DNA of 47,405 nt from Mycobacterium kyorinense (GCF_002101735.1 NZ_LQPE01000014.1:1-47405); one strand, 5' to 3'; counted from the first letter of the stretch, positions 1 to 13,411 are shown. Translations and numbers: made by a program. Notes: generated by a model from the letters alone, not told the origin.

Positions 1-38
1 AACACCACCCGCTCCACCAGCCCTGCGGGCCGCTTCAC
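1..38 (-). CDS. 5' end of an unidentified gene running off the window
   Basis: A GTG at position 38 opens a frame that stays open to the window edge (about 12 codons, starting VKRPAGLVERV). A GAGGTGA ribosome-site-like stretch lies about 5 bases upstream. It would follow the YhhN-like gene on the same strand after about 60 bases. Too little is visible to name it; in M. tuberculosis priA lies in this direction, but these residues do not look like the PriA start I remember. Confidence 0.35.
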   Translation of the reverse strand, partial: MKRPAGLVERVV

Positions 39-99
39 GCCGTCACCTCACCGTGGGTATTTTCCGGTCAGCGTGCGTGTCCCCGGCCGACACGCCGCG

Positions 100-828
100 C
101 TAATCCTCGGGTTTGCGCACGCTCGCGCCGTTGGTGGCGCGGCCGAAGAAGAAGCCGGCGGTGATCAGAATCTGCGCCGTGGCATAGGCCCACCAGATCG
201 GCACCGCCAACGCTTCGTTGCCCAACACGAACCGGCCGATGCCGATCATCGCGTCGGAGACGGCAAAGCACACCGCGCCGACCGCGGTCCAGATCGTGGG
301 CAGCCGCGCCAGCAGCGCCGCGCACACCATGGCGCCCAGCACCACCATGTACACCACGACCGGCACCGTCAGCCCGTCGTGGCTCAGCCCGGGCCAAAAC
401 CACACCAGCAGCGCCACACACGCCGCGCCGATGACGGCGACGGCCACAAGTCGCGGCCACGACCGACGTGCCAGCGGGATCAGCGCTCCCAGCAAACACA
501 GGTGCGCCAGCAAAAACGCGGCAAGCCCGAGCACGAACGACGCCGTCCACCACGGAATGGCCAACAGCACGTCGCCGACCGCCGCGAACACCAACGCAGG
601 CATCAGCCAGCGCCGCTCGCGCACGATCGGGTGCGACACCGCGGCGGCCACCAGCAACAGCGCCATCGACGCCTTGAACAGCGGCTGGGCCATGAAGCGG
701 CCGGTCAGCTCCTCGCCCGGCGGCGACCGCAACACCGTCACGGTCAAAAACAACCCGTAGGCCACTCCGGCCCAGCCGGCGGCCACCCAGCAACCGGCCA
801 CTATCCGCGGTGCATAGGGTGTCTCCAT
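100..828 (-). CDS. YhhN-family (lysoplasmalogenase-like) integral membrane protein
   Basis: The 242-residue product is almost entirely hydrophobic, with about seven to eight membrane segments and short loops, as in the YhhN/TMEM86 family. Family members that have been studied hydrolyse the vinyl ether bond of lysoplasmalogens, but mycobacterial members are uncharacterised. It corresponds to the conserved membrane protein Rv1401. Acidic residues within segments (the [10 protein letters not shown] and [10 protein letters not shown] stretches) fit the family pattern. I chose the ATG at 828 because the first membrane segment begins about eight residues later and upstream codons read as low-complexity Arg/Ser sequence. 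The start codon overlaps the lipI ATG on the other strand (cATg), so the two genes are divergent with no intergenic DNA. The function in this organism is inferred only from the fold. Confidence 0.8.
   Translation of the reverse strand: METPYAPRIVAGCWVAAGWAGVAYGLFLTVTVLRSPPGEELTGRFMAQPLFKASMALLLVAAAVSHPIVRERRWLMPALVFAAVGDVLLAIPWWTASFVLGLAAFLLAHLCLLGALIPLARRSWPRLVAVAVIGAACVALLVWFWPGLSHDGLTVPVVVYMVVLGAMVCAALLARLPTIWTAVGAVCFAVSDAMIGIGRFVLGNEALAVPIWWAYATAQILITAGFFFGRATNGASVRKPED
815..820 (+). promoter_or_regulatory. Putative -10 box for leaderless lipI transcription
   Basis: TAGGGT fits the mycobacterial TANNNT -10 pattern and ends 6 bases before the lipI ATG, so transcription would start at about the A of the start codon. 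The TAG in this box is also in frame with lipI, so no upstream start is possible. There is no convincing Shine-Dalgarno sequence. This is inference from spacing only. Confidence 0.45.
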
Positions 829-1765
829 GCCTGAGGACACCCGGCCCGCCATCGACCCCATTCTGCTGAAGGTACTGGATAAGGTGCCGTTCGAGCTGTC
901 GCTGGACGGCGGCGTCGAGGCCGCGCGGCAGCGGCTGCGGGATCTGCCGCGCCGACCGGTGCATCCCGAGGTTCGTGTCGAAGACCGCAGCATCGACGGT
1001 CCGGGCGGCCCGCTCGCAATCCGAATCTATTGGCCCCCAATCGATTCTGTGCTGCCACTGGTAGTGTTCTTCCATGGCGGCGGCTTTGTCGTCGGCGATC
1101 TCGACACCCACGACGGCACCTGTCGCCAGCACGCCGTCGGCGCCGGCGCGGTGGTGGTGTCGGTCGCCTACCGGCTGGCGCCCGAACACCCCTATCCCGC
1201 CGCGGTGGACGACGCGTGGGCCGCGACGCAATGGGTGGCCAGGCACGGCGAGGAGCTTCGCGCCGACGCTGCGCGGCTGGCGGTGGCCGGAGACTCCGCG
1301 GGCGGCACCATCGCCGCGGCCGTCGCGCAGCGCGCCCGCGACAACGGCGGACCGCCGATCGCCTTCCAGCTGTTGTGGTACCCGTCGACGCTGTGGGACT
1401 CGACGCTGCCGTCGTTCACCGAGAACGCGAACGCACCGATCCTGGGCCGCGACTCCGTCGCGGCGTTTTCCCGTTGGTACGCAGGCGAAATCGACCTGTC
1501 CGATCCACCGCCCGGGATGGCGCCGGGGCGGGCGAAGAACCTGGCCGGCCTGCCGCTTGCCTACATCGCCGTCGCCGGGCACGACCCGTTGCGCGACGAC
1601 GGCATTCGCTACGGCGAGCTGCTGGCGGCCGCCGGTGTTCCGGTCGAGGTGGACAACGCCGAGACGTTGGTGCACGGCTACGTCGGCTACGCCGGCGTAG
1701 TGCCCGCCGCCACCGAGGCCATGGACCGCGGATTGGCCGCCCTGCGAACGGGACTGAGCCGATGA
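827..1765 (+). CDS. lipI: HSL-type (family IV) carboxylesterase/lipase LipI
   Basis: The 312-residue alpha/beta hydrolase belongs to the hormone-sensitive-lipase family and is close to Rv1400c over its whole length as I recall it. The oxyanion-hole motif HGGG is at residues 83-86, the nucleophile is Ser157 in GDSAGG, and the likely acid and base are Asp253 (HDPLRDD) and His283 (LVHGY). It has no signal peptide, so it is probably cytosolic and cleaves short-chain acyl esters. ATG 827 is the only possible start because an in-frame TAG lies at 815-817. The stop overlaps the lipH start as ATGA, so the two esterases are translationally coupled paralogues. The natural substrate cannot be deduced. 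Confidence 0.93.
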   Translation: MPEDTRPAIDPILLKVLDKVPFELSLDGGVEAARQRLRDLPRRPVHPEVRVEDRSIDGPGGPLAIRIYWPPIDSVLPLVVFFHGGGFVVGDLDTHDGTCRQHAVGAGAVVVSVAYRLAPEHPYPAAVDDAWAATQWVARHGEELRADAARLAVAGDSAGGTIAAAVAQRARDNGGPPIAFQLLWYPSTLWDSTLPSFTENANAPILGRDSVAAFSRWYAGEIDLSDPPPGMAPGRAKNLAGLPLAYIAVAGHDPLRDDGIRYGELLAAAGVPVEVDNAETLVHGYVGYAGVVPAATEAMDRGLAALRTGLSR

Positions 1766-2700
1766 CCGCCCGCCCGGAGATCGACCCGCTGCTCAAGTCG
1801 CTGCTGGACGCGCTGCCGATGACGTTCAAGGCGGCCGACGGCGTCGAGGTGGCGCGGGCGCGAATCCGCGCGCTGCAAGCTCCGCCGGAGATGTTGCCGC
1901 AGTTGCGAATCGAGGACCGCACGATCGCTTCCGGCATCCCGGTCCGCGTCTACTGGCCGCCGGCGGCCTCGGACACCCTGCCGGTGGTGGTCTTCTACCA
2001 CGGCGGCGGCTGGTCGATCGGCGACCTGAACACCCACGACGCGGTGGCCCGCGCCCACGCGGTGGGCGCCGAGGCCATCGTGGTCTCGGTCGACTATCGG
2101 CTGGCCCCGGAGCACCCGTTCCCGGCCGCGGTGGAGGACTGCTGGGCGGCGCTGCAATGGGTCGCCGAGCACGCCGCCGAGCTGGGCGGCGATCCCGAGC
2201 GGATCGCGGTCGCCGGGGACTCCGCGGGCGGCAACCTGTCGGCGGTGATGGCGCGGCTGGCCCGCGACAACGGCGGTCCGGACCTGGCGTTTCAGTTGCT
2301 GTGGTACCCGTCGACCACCGGCGACCTGTCGCTGCCCTCGTTCATCGAGAACGCCGACGCGCCGATCCTGGACCGCGAGGTCATCGACGCGTTCCTGCAG
2401 TGGTACGTGCCCGACGTCGACATCAGCGATCCGTCCACGTTGCCGGTAACGCTGGCGCCGGCCAACGCGACCGACTTCTCCGGTCTGGCGCCGGCCTATA
2501 TCGGCACCGCCGAGCATGACCCGCTGCGCGACGACGGCGCCCGCTACGCCGAATTACTCAGCGCCGCAGGGGTTCCCGTCGAACTGGGCAACGAGCCGAC
2601 ACTGGTACACGGCTTCGTCAGCTTCGCGCTTCTGGTGCCCGCGGCGGCGGAGGCGACCAACCGCGGGTTGGAAGCTCTGAAAAAGGCGCTACAGCGCTAG
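1762..2700 (+). CDS. lipH: HSL-type (family IV) carboxylesterase/lipase LipH
   Basis: A second 312-residue family IV esterase, clearly a tandem duplicate of the preceding gene and matching Rv1399c. HGGG is at residues 80-83, the nucleophile Ser154 sits in GDSAGG, with Asp253 and His283 completing the triad. The cap region (residues 1-50) diverges most from LipI, which in this family shapes substrate choice. The start ATG overlaps the lipI TGA (ATGA), so it is read from the same transcript. The gene converges on metK, with 22 bp between the stop codons. Confidence 0.93.
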   Translation: MTARPEIDPLLKSLLDALPMTFKAADGVEVARARIRALQAPPEMLPQLRIEDRTIASGIPVRVYWPPAASDTLPVVVFYHGGGWSIGDLNTHDAVARAHAVGAEAIVVSVDYRLAPEHPFPAAVEDCWAALQWVAEHAAELGGDPERIAVAGDSAGGNLSAVMARLARDNGGPDLAFQLLWYPSTTGDLSLPSFIENADAPILDREVIDAFLQWYVPDVDISDPSTLPVTLAPANATDFSGLAPAYIGTAEHDPLRDDGARYAELLSAAGVPVELGNEPTLVHGFVSFALLVPAAAEATNRGLEALKKALQR

Positions 2701-2704
2701 CACA

Positions 2705-2720
2705 GCCGCACGTTCGCGGC
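2705..2720. terminator. Small hairpin between convergent lipH and metK
   Basis: GCCGC and GCGGC flank a 6-base loop in the 22-bp gap between the convergent stop codons. There is no U-tract. A role in termination in both directions is possible because of position, but the stem is only 5 bp. Confidence 0.3.
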
Positions 2721-2722
2721 GC

Positions 2723-3934
2723 CTAGACCGCGCGCTTGAGGTCGTCGACCTTGTTGAGCTGCTCCCACGGCAGCTCGATGTCGGTGCGGCCGAAGTGCCC
2801 GTAGGCGGCGGTCTGCGCGTAGATCGGCCGCAGCAGGTCCAGGTCGCGGATGATGGCGCCGGGCCGTAGGTCGAACACCTCGCCGATGGCCTTTTCGATC
2901 TTGACCGGGTCGACGGTCTCGCTGCCGAACGTCTCGACGAACAGCCCGACCGGCGCGGCCTTGCCGATCGCGTAGGCGACCTGCACCTCGACCCGCTCGG
3001 CCAGCCCGGCCGCCACCACGTTCTTGGCCACCCAGCGCATCGCGTACGCCGCGGAGCGGTCCACCTTCGACGGGTCCTTGCCGGAGAAGGCGCCGCCGCC
3101 GTGGCGGGCCCAGCCGCCGTAGGTGTCGACGATGATCTTGCGGCCGGTCAGACCGGCGTCGCCCATCGGCCCGCCGAGCACGAACTTGCCGGTCGGGTTG
3201 ACCAGCAGCCGCACGTCGGAGGCATCCAGGGTGTCGTGCGCCAGGTCATCGAGAACGGTGTTGAGCACCTTCTCCCGGATGTCGGGCGCGAGGATGTCGT
3301 CCAGGTCGACGTCGGGCGCGTGCTGGGTGGAGATCACGACGGTGTCCAGCCGGACCGGGGTGTTGCCCTCGTAGGCGATGGTGACCTGCGTCTTGCCATC
3401 CGGCCGCAGGTACGGCAGCACACCGCCCTTGCGCACCTCGGAGAGCCGCCGGGAGAGCCGGTGGGCCAGCGCGATCGGCAGCGGCATCATCTCCGGGGTG
3501 TCGCTGATCGCGTAGCCGAACATCAGGCCCTGGTCGCCGGCGCCCTGGGCGTCCAGCGGATCCGCGGCCCCCTCGACGCGGGCCTCGTGCGCGGTGTCGA
3601 CGCCCTGCGCGATGTCGGGCGACTGCGCCCCGATCGCGATGTTGACCCCGCACGACGCGCCGTCGAAGCCCTTGTCGGACGAGTCGTAGCCGATTTCCAG
3701 GATGCGGCTGCGGACGGTGTCGGTGATCTCGGCGAACGCTTCCTTGGCGTTCGTCGTCACCTCCCCGGCGACGTGCACCTGACCGGTGGTGACCATCGTT
3801 TCGACCGCGACGCGCGAACGAGGGTCGTCGGCCAGAAGCGCGTCGAGCACAGAGTCGCTGATGGCGTCACAGATCTTGTCGGGATGTCCCTCTGTCACCG
3901 ACTCGCTGGTGAACAGCCGACCCTTTTCGCTCAC
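2723..3934 (-). CDS. metK: S-adenosylmethionine synthetase MetK
   Basis: The 403-residue protein is the usual length and matches MetK throughout. It makes S-adenosylmethionine from methionine and ATP as a cytosolic tetramer. The N-terminal [12 protein letters not shown] stretch holds the ATP-binding His, and [13 protein letters not shown] closes the C-terminal domain. The start is GTG at 3934 with a GGGAAGGAT ribosome site upstream. A consensus TATAAT box lies about 43 bases upstream of the start, so metK seems to have its own promoter even though it follows coaBC on the same strand. The S-adenosylmethionine made here would serve methyltransferases such as the one at 16855. Confidence 0.97.
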   Translation of the reverse strand: MSEKGRLFTSESVTEGHPDKICDAISDSVLDALLADDPRSRVAVETMVTTGQVHVAGEVTTNAKEAFAEITDTVRSRILEIGYDSSDKGFDGASCGVNIAIGAQSPDIAQGVDTAHEARVEGAADPLDAQGAGDQGLMFGYAISDTPEMMPLPIALAHRLSRRLSEVRKGGVLPYLRPDGKTQVTIAYEGNTPVRLDTVVISTQHAPDVDLDDILAPDIREKVLNTVLDDLAHDTLDASDVRLLVNPTGKFVLGGPMGDAGLTGRKIIVDTYGGWARHGGGAFSGKDPSKVDRSAAYAMRWVAKNVVAAGLAERVEVQVAYAIGKAAPVGLFVETFGSETVDPVKIEKAIGEVFDLRPGAIIRDLDLLRPIYAQTAAYGHFGRTDIELPWEQLNKVDDLKRAV

Positions 3935-3976
3935 ACCCGGATCCTTCCCATCCTCGACAAAATGTTAGTTAGACGA

Positions 3977-3982
3977 ATTATA
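3977..3982 (-). promoter_or_regulatory. Consensus -10 box of a metK promoter
   Basis: The minus strand reads TATAAT here, a perfect sigma-70-class -10 hexamer and rare in such GC-rich DNA. It lies in the 90-bp gap between coaBC and metK. Transcription would start near 3970 and give a leader of about 36 bases. I see no good -35 element, which is common in mycobacteria. No SAM riboswitch is apparent in so short a leader. Confidence 0.6.
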
Positions 3983-4024
3983 TCGCCATGTCGCCCGCCG
4001 CTCCGGGCGCCCCGCGATTTGGAC

Positions 4025-5275
4025 CTACCCGCTGCCGCTGTGCAGAAAGGTGGCGATTGCGTCCACGATACGACTGGCCATCAGCGTCTTCGAGCCGTGC
4101 TGCAGCGCCGACTCGGTGCCGTCGGAAGCCAGCAGCCAGCCGTCGTTGCTGTCCACCTCGAACGCCTTGCCCTCGCCGACGGCGTTGACCACCAGGAGGT
4201 CACAGCCCTTGCGGCGCAGCTTGGCCCGGGCGTGGAAGAGCACGTCGCCGTTGGCGTCGCCGGTCTCGGCGGCGAACCCGACGATGGCGCGCATGTTCGG
4301 CAGCTGCCCGTCGGCGCGCGCACGCACCGCCGCGGCCAGCACGTCGTCGTTGCGGACCAGCTCGATGGTCGGCGCCGCGGTGTCTTCAGCGGCGCTCTTC
4401 TTGATCTTCGCCGTGGCCACCTGGGCCGGCCGGAAGTCGGCGACGGCGGCGGCCATCGCCAGCACATGGGCGTCGGGTGCGTGCTTGGACACCGCGTCGG
4501 CGAGCTGTTGGGCCGAGCTGACGTGTACGACGTCGACGCCGGCGGGGTCGATCAGACCGGCGGTGTGCCCGGCGATCAGCGTTACCTCGGCGCCGCGCTG
4601 AGCGGCGACCCGCGCCAGCGCGTAACCCTGCTTGCCGGAGCTGCGGTTGCCGATGAAGCGCACGGGATCGATCGGCTCGCGGGTGCCGCCGGCGGTGACC
4701 AGCATCTTGCAGCCGGCCAGGTCGTAGGGCAGGGCGTCGTGGCGCTCCAGCAGCAGTTGGGCGAACGTGGTGATCTCCTCGGCCTCGGGTAGCCGGCCGG
4801 CGCCGCTGTCCGTGCCGGTGAGCCGGCCAGAGGCCGGTTCCAGCACCACCGCGCCGCGGCGGCGCAGGGTGGCCACGTTGTCCTGCGTAGCGGGGTGCAG
4901 CCACATCTCGGTGTGCATCGCGGGCGCGAACAGCACCGGACATCGCGCGGTGAGCAGGGTGGCGGTCAGCAGGTCGTCGGCGCGGCCGGTGACGGCCCGG
5001 GCCAGCAGGTCGGCGGTAGCGGGTGCGACGACGACCAGGTCGGCGCCCTGTCCGAGGGCGACGTGGGGCACCTCGGGGACGTCGTCGAAGACGCCGGTGC
5101 GGACCGGCTCGCCGGACAGCGCCTCGAAGGTGGCGGCGCCGACGAAACGCAGCGCCGATTCGGTGGGAATGACCCGGACCCGGTGGCCGGCCTCCGTGAG
5201 CTGGCGGACGACGGTCGCGGCCTTGTAGGCGGCGATGCCCCCGGAGACGCCGACGATGATCCGCTTGCGGTCCAC
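4025..5275 (-). CDS. coaBC: Bifunctional phosphopantothenoylcysteine synthetase/decarboxylase CoaBC
   Basis: The 416-residue fusion makes 4'-phosphopantetheine for coenzyme A in two steps. The N-terminal flavoprotein half (CoaC, residues 1-180) has the GVSGGIAAYKA FMN-binding start, a His at residue 71, and PAMHTEMW at 118-125. The last replaces Asn of the classical PxMNxxMW motif with His, which I recall as the mycobacterial form. The CoaB half (about 190-416) starts with TAGGTREPID and IGNRSSGKQG, the CTP-binding region. Start is GTG 5275. It follows rpoZ by 19 bp and lies upstream of metK on the same strand, the order known from M. tuberculosis (Rv1390-Rv1392). Confidence 0.95.
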   Translation of the reverse strand: MDRKRIIVGVSGGIAAYKAATVVRQLTEAGHRVRVIPTESALRFVGAATFEALSGEPVRTGVFDDVPEVPHVALGQGADLVVVAPATADLLARAVTGRADDLLTATLLTARCPVLFAPAMHTEMWLHPATQDNVATLRRRGAVVLEPASGRLTGTDSGAGRLPEAEEITTFAQLLLERHDALPYDLAGCKMLVTAGGTREPIDPVRFIGNRSSGKQGYALARVAAQRGAEVTLIAGHTAGLIDPAGVDVVHVSSAQQLADAVSKHAPDAHVLAMAAAVADFRPAQVATAKIKKSAAEDTAAPTIELVRNDDVLAAAVRARADGQLPNMRAIVGFAAETGDANGDVLFHARAKLRRKGCDLLVVNAVGEGKAFEVDSNDGWLLASDGTESALQHGSKTLMASRIVDAIATFLHSGSG

Positions 5276-5294
5276 AGCGCACCCGGCCTGCCCG

Positions 5295-6343
<1,049 letters not shown>

Positions 6344-6358
6344 CGTCGTCAGGCGCCG

Positions 6359-6676
6359 TCAGGAGAAGTCGAACTTTTCCAGCAGTGCCTTGCGCTGACG
6401 ATCGCCGAGCCCACGCAGGCGGCGGGTCGGTGCGATTTCGAGCTCGGTCATGATTTCCTGCGCCTTGACCTTGCCAACCTTCGGCAGGGCCTCCAGCAGC
6501 GCGGAAACCTTCATCTTGCCCAAAACCTCGTCGGTCTCAGCGTCCTTGAGCACCTGCTTGAGGTTGGTGCCGCCACGCTTCAGCCGGTCTTTGAGTTCGG
6601 CGCGTGCTCGACGTGCGGCAGCAGCCTTCTCCAACGCGGCCGCGCGCTGCTCGTCGGTCAACTGGGGAAGGGCCAC
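6359..6676 (-). CDS. mihF: Mycobacterial integration host factor mIHF
   Basis: This 105-residue basic nucleoid-associated protein is the mycobacterial host factor, unrelated in sequence to the alpha/beta IHF of enteric bacteria. It is helical, with a Lys/Arg-rich N-terminal helix (EKAAAARRARAELKDRLKR) and a helix-two-turn-helix-like second half ending in RQRKALLEKF. It bends DNA and, in M. tuberculosis, influences many genes. The GTG at 6676 is preceded by a GGAGG site 5-6 bases away, which supports the short 105-residue form rather than the longer annotation used for some homologues. It heads the minus-strand gmk-rpoZ-coaBC group. Confidence 0.95.
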   Translation of the reverse strand: MALPQLTDEQRAAALEKAAAARRARAELKDRLKRGGTNLKQVLKDAETDEVLGKMKVSALLEALPKVGKVKAQEIMTELEIAPTRRLRGLGDRQRKALLEKFDFS

Positions 6677-7174
6677 GATTCCTCCGTCTCATCGATCTTG
6701 ATTTGTCTCAGCCGGGGTAGTCCCAGCCAGCGCAGACGACCGTACCCACGCTGTCTGACGAAATCTAACCCGCCCCCCTGCTTGAAGCTACAAAGCCGCA
6801 GCGTGCGGGGCTGTCAGACGGTGCGACGGCGTCGCCGGCGGCGCTTCGGCGCAGCGCTTTGCGACCGGGCTTCGCCGTCCAGCACGTTCGCAGAACATGG
6901 TGTCTAGCAGGGCTTTTGGGGTGCCGCCGCGCCGCGCGGCCGGCTCGTCGCCGCTCGCGACGAACGGCGCCGAGCGCCCGGACATGGCGAAATGAGGCCA
7001 ATTGCGCATGTCACGGCGTGTCGGGCGTGTCGCGCCGCACGTCGCGCATCGTGCGAGGGATCTCGCGCCCCGCCCCAACGGGTCAACGACGCTGTGTAGT
7101 AGGGGTTCGGGGAGGCCCGAAAATCGCCACCGAGGTGCCGGTCCCCGGCGGCCGGCCCACCGTACGATCGACTC
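6677..7174. other. 498-bp intergenic region without a supported gene
   Basis: This lies between the divergent mihF and the HTH-Mop gene. In M. tuberculosis the corresponding interval (between mihF and pyrF) carries PE15 and PPE20; neither is present here. Open frames in it have no recognisable protein features. On the minus strand a TAGATT box lies about 90 bases before mihF and may be part of its promoter. Nothing else could be assigned. Confidence 0.6.
7163..7168 (+). promoter_or_regulatory. Putative -10 box for leaderless HTH-Mop gene
   Basis: TACGAT (TANNNT pattern) ends 6 bases before the ATG at 7175, and no Shine-Dalgarno sequence is present. The spacing fits transcription beginning at the start codon. 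Confidence 0.45.
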
Positions 7175-7594
7175 ATGGCGATGATGCGGATCCGCGAGGC
7201 GGCTGAGCTGCTGGGGGTCAGCGACGACACCGTGCGGCGATGGATCGACCAAGGCGCCTTGCCCGTCAGTCAGGACCAGTCCGGCCGCAAGGTGATCGCC
7301 GGCGACGCCCTGGCCGAATTTTCCCGCACCAATGCACCCGCCCTGCCGCCGAATCCGCTCGGCGTCGGCAGCTCGGCCCGCAACCGTTTCGTCGGCCTGG
7401 TCACCAGGCTGGTCACCGACAAGGTGATGACCCAAGTCGAAATGCAGTGCGGGCCCTTCACGGTGGTTTCACTGATGAGCACCGAGGCCGCGCGCGAACT
7501 CAAGCTCGAGCCGGGCAGTGTGGCCGTGGCGGTCGTGAAAGCCACCACGGTCATCGTCGAGACACCCGAGGACCGCACCCGCAGCGCCGGGTAG
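7175..7594 (+). CDS. Helix-turn-helix protein with Mop/TOBE-type molybdate-binding domain
   Basis: The 139-residue protein has two parts. Residues 3-50 are a MerR/excisionase-type DNA-binding helix-turn-helix (IREAAELLGVSDDTVRRWID). Residues 67-132 are a Mop-type domain, recognised by the SARN start at 67-70 and the ending VAVAVVKATTVIVE. Mop domains bind molybdate or related oxyanions, and the combination resembles a small ModE-like sensor. The target genes are unknown; no molybdate transporter is in this window. The start is supported by a TACGAT box 6 bases upstream. It stands alone on the plus strand between mihF and a small secreted protein. Confidence 0.82.
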   Translation: MAMMRIREAAELLGVSDDTVRRWIDQGALPVSQDQSGRKVIAGDALAEFSRTNAPALPPNPLGVGSSARNRFVGLVTRLVTDKVMTQVEMQCGPFTVVSLMSTEAARELKLEPGSVAVAVVKATTVIVETPEDRTRSAG

Positions 7595-7755
7595 CCGGCA
7601 GGCGCGTTGGCAGCGAAATCACAACTAGCCGTACGCAATTCCCATAGTTGTTGCCAGTTCCTTCACAAAGTCGGTTCAGCCTTTCAACGGCTTTGGCGCA
7701 TAACGTCATCCGGGTAGGGCGAAAGCACCACAACGTCAGAAAGGGACTGGACTTC

Positions 7756-8016
7756 ATGGACGCGAAACGCATACTGTGCGCCTCTTCGATCACGGCCGGC
7801 ATCGGGTTGGCCGGGCTGTGCGGCGGGATCGCGACGGCCAACGCCGCTCCGACACCGGGTAATTCGCCGATCGCCACCAGCAAGAGTGCGCCCGCGCCAG
7901 CGCCCAGCCCCAGCATCAAGCTCGACCATCACGACCGCAAACAGGTTCTCAAGCAAGACAAAAAGGAGCTCAAGCACAACCCGGCTCAGATCACGCCCAC
8001 GTCGAGCCACCGCTGA
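7756..8016 (+). CDS. Small secreted protein of unknown function
   Basis: An 86-residue product with an N-terminal signal peptide: basic MDAKR, a hydrophobic stretch rich in Ala/Gly/Leu (about residues 8-27), and a likely cleavage after TANA near residue 30. The mature part is about 55 residues, Pro/Ala-rich first (SAPAPAPSPS), then strongly charged with Lys, His and Asp. I chose ATG 7756 over an earlier in-frame start because it places the signal peptide at the N-terminus and has an AAGGGA ribosome site. It has no Cys and no recognisable domain. It converges on pyrF with 23 bp between stops. Confidence 0.7.
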   Translation: MDAKRILCASSITAGIGLAGLCGGIATANAAPTPGNSPIATSKSAPAPAPSPSIKLDHHDRKQVLKQDKKELKHNPAQITPTSSHR

Positions 8017-8039
8017 CACGTCGCCGAAGCGGCGGCCCG

Positions 8040-8858
8040 CTATTCGCGTGACAGGCTGGCCGCCGCCTCGCGCATGCGCTCCGCCGCAGCGCGCAGCGCG
8101 CCGACGTCGGGTCCGGCCCGCAGGACCTCGCGTGAGACGGCAGGCACCAGCTGGTCGGGTTGCGCTCCCCCGAAACCCTTCAGCGCCGACATTCGGCCAC
8201 CCTGTGCGCCGATCCCCGGCACCAGCACCGGACCGTTCAGGGTCGAGAGATCGGGCACGTGGGTCAGCGTGGCGCCGACGACGACGCCGACCGAGCCGGA
8301 TTCATGCGTGCTGTTCCAGCGGGCGACGTCGTCGACCACGGATTGCGCGACGCTGCGCCCGCCACTGGTCGCGCCCTGTACCGCCGCGCCTTCGGGGTTG
8401 GAAGTGGCCGCCAGCACGAACACTCCGCGGTCCCGGGCCGCCGCGGTGTCCAGCAGCGGCTGCAGCGCGCCGAAGCCCAGATACGGTGAGGCCGTGACGG
8501 CGTCGGCGGCCAGCGGCGAGTCACCAACCCACGCTTGGGCATAGGCCGCCATCGTCGAGCCGATGTCGCCGCGTTTGGCATCGGCCAGCACCAGCACGCC
8601 GTTCTCGCGCAGGGCGGCGATGGTGCGTTCCAGTACCGCGAACCCGGCGGCACCGTAGGCCTCGAAAAACGCCACTTGCGGCTTGACGACGGCGAAGTCG
8701 GCGTACGCCGCCACGCAGGTATCGCACAACGCAGCCAGGCCGTCCGGGCTCTCCGGTAAAACCCACGCGCGCAACAACTCCGGGTGTGGGTCGATGCCCA
8801 GGCACAGCCGTCCCCGGCGCGACATCGCGTCGGCCAGCCGGGTACCGAAACCCGGCAC
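8040..8858 (-). CDS. pyrF: Orotidine 5'-phosphate decarboxylase PyrF
   Basis: The 272-residue enzyme converts orotidine monophosphate to UMP, the last step of de novo UMP synthesis. It is of the longer actinobacterial type 2 form, with the catalytic [10 protein letters not shown] motif (Lys95) and the phosphate-binding end VPGIGAQGG. Start is GTG 8858, one base after the carB stop, so it is the last gene of the pyr operon. Confidence 0.96.
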   Translation of the reverse strand: MPGFGTRLADAMSRRGRLCLGIDPHPELLRAWVLPESPDGLAALCDTCVAAYADFAVVKPQVAFFEAYGAAGFAVLERTIAALRENGVLVLADAKRGDIGSTMAAYAQAWVGDSPLAADAVTASPYLGFGALQPLLDTAAARDRGVFVLAATSNPEGAAVQGATSGGRSVAQSVVDDVARWNSTHESGSVGVVVGATLTHVPDLSTLNGPVLVPGIGAQGGRMSALKGFGGAQPDQLVPAVSREVLRAGPDVGALRAAAERMREAAASLSRE

Positions 8859-8859
8859 G

Positions 8860-12207
<3,348 letters not shown>

Positions 12208-12221
12208 TATGTCTCCTTGCC

Positions 12222-12281
12222 GCGAGCGTGCATAGTTGTACGCCATTCACGGCGTATCTGCGTACAAACACGCACGCTCGC
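12222..12281. repeat. Long-stem intergenic hairpin between carA and carB (family copy A)
   Basis: Arms at 12222-12243 and 12260-12281 are inverted repeats of 22 bp with 19 matches; the outer 10 bp (GCGAGCGTGC) are perfect. The loop is 16 bases. It fills most of the carA-carB gap and lies 14 bases upstream of the carB start, just before its ribosome site. There is no U-tract. It could modulate carB expression or protect mRNA ends, and resembles three other hairpins in this window. Confidence 0.75.
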
Positions 12282-12292
12282 CGTAGTGGCGG

Positions 12293-13411
12293 TCATCGGC
12301 CGGCTCCCATCAGGTCGACGAACTGGTCGAACAGGTACTCCGCGTCGTGGGGACCGGCCGCGGCCTCCGGATGGTATTGCACCGAAAACGCCCGCCCGCT
12401 AGCGAGTTTGACGCCCTCGACGACGCCGTCGTTGGCGCAGGTATGGCTGACCACCGCGGGCCCGAACGGCGTGTCGAACCGCTGCCCCGCCTCGCCCTCG
12501 AGCGCAAAGCCGTGGTTTTGCGCCGTGACCGCGACCCGTCCGGTGGCGTGGTCCATCACCGGGATGTTGATCCCGCGGTGGCCGAACACCATCTTGTAGG
12601 TCGACAGGCCGAGTGCCCGGCCCAGGATTTGGTTGCCGAAACAGATGCCGAACAACGGGATTCCGGCGTCCAGCACCTGGCGGGTCACGCCGACGACGTG
12701 GTCGGCGGTGGCCGGATCGCCGGGGCCGTTGGACAAGAACACACCATGCGGCTTGAGCTCAGCGATCTGCTCGAAGGTTGCCGACGACGGCAGCACGTGG
12801 CTGCGGATGCCGCGCCGGGCGAAATTGCGCGGCGTGTTGGTCTTGATCCCCAGGTCGAGCGCGGCGACGGTAAACCGTTGCGGCCCTTCGGGTTCGACGA
12901 TGTAGCTGCCCGGGGTGCTGACCTGGCCGGCCAGATCGGCGCCCAGCATCGGCTGCTGGGCGCGCACCCGCTCGAGCATCACCTCGGGTTCGGTCAGCGC
13001 CGCCCCGGAGAAGATGCCGGCCTTCATCGAGCCGAAGTTGCGGATGTGCCGCACCACGGCGCGGGTGTCGATGCCGGCGACGCCGACGACGTTCTGGCGG
13101 ACCAGCTCGTCCTCCAGCGTGGTGGTGGCCCGCCAGTTCGACGGGCGCGGCGACGGGTCGCGCACCGCGTAGCCGGCGACCCAGATCTTGTCGCCGCGAC
13201 TCTCGCCGTCCTCGGTATTCCAGCCGGTGTTGCCGATCTGCGGCGCGGTGGCGATCACGATCTGGCGGTGATAGCTCGGATCGGTCAGCGTCTCCTGGTA
13301 GCCGGACATGCCGGTGGAAAACACCGCCTCGCCCAGCGTCTCGCCGATCGCGCCGAACGGCCGGCCGGAAAAGACCCGGCCGTCCTCGAGGACCAGTACG
13401 GCTTTGTCCAT
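12293..13411 (-). CDS. carA: Carbamoyl-phosphate synthase small subunit CarA
   Basis: The 372-residue glutaminase subunit frees ammonia from glutamine for CarB. The C-terminal class I amidotransferase domain has the nucleophile Cys257 in FGICFGNQ, with His347 and Glu349 in YHPEAAAGP; the N-terminal half is the CarA-specific domain. I chose ATG 13411, which overlaps the TGA of the upstream membrane gene (TGATG) and matches the known N-terminus ([12 protein letters not shown]). A longer frame upstream is not conserved. Confidence 0.97.
   Translation of the reverse strand: MDKAVLVLEDGRVFSGRPFGAIGETLGEAVFSTGMSGYQETLTDPSYHRQIVIATAPQIGNTGWNTEDGESRGDKIWVAGYAVRDPSPRPSNWRATTTLEDELVRQNVVGVAGIDTRAVVRHIRNFGSMKAGIFSGAALTEPEVMLERVRAQQPMLGADLAGQVSTPGSYIVEPEGPQRFTVAALDLGIKTNTPRNFARRGIRSHVLPSSATFEQIAELKPHGVFLSNGPGDPATADHVVGVTRQVLDAGIPLFGICFGNQILGRALGLSTYKMVFGHRGINIPVMDHATGRVAVTAQNHGFALEGEAGQRFDTPFGPAVVSHTCANDGVVEGVKLASGRAFSVQYHPEAAAGPHDAEYLFDQFVDLMGAGR

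Noticed and set aside
3935..4024. SAM riboswitch upstream of metK
   Set aside because: The leader after the TATAAT box is only about 36 bases, too short for known SAM riboswitch classes, and no matching conserved core was seen.
6677..7174. A PE/PPE pair or other gene between mihF and the HTH-Mop gene
   Set aside because: No PE or PPE start motifs occur in any frame, and the open frames there have atypical composition.
12208..12246. carB starting at ATG 12246
   Set aside because: It would translate part of the intergenic hairpin and lacks a ribosome site; ATG 12207 has AAGGAG and gives the usual 1115 residues.
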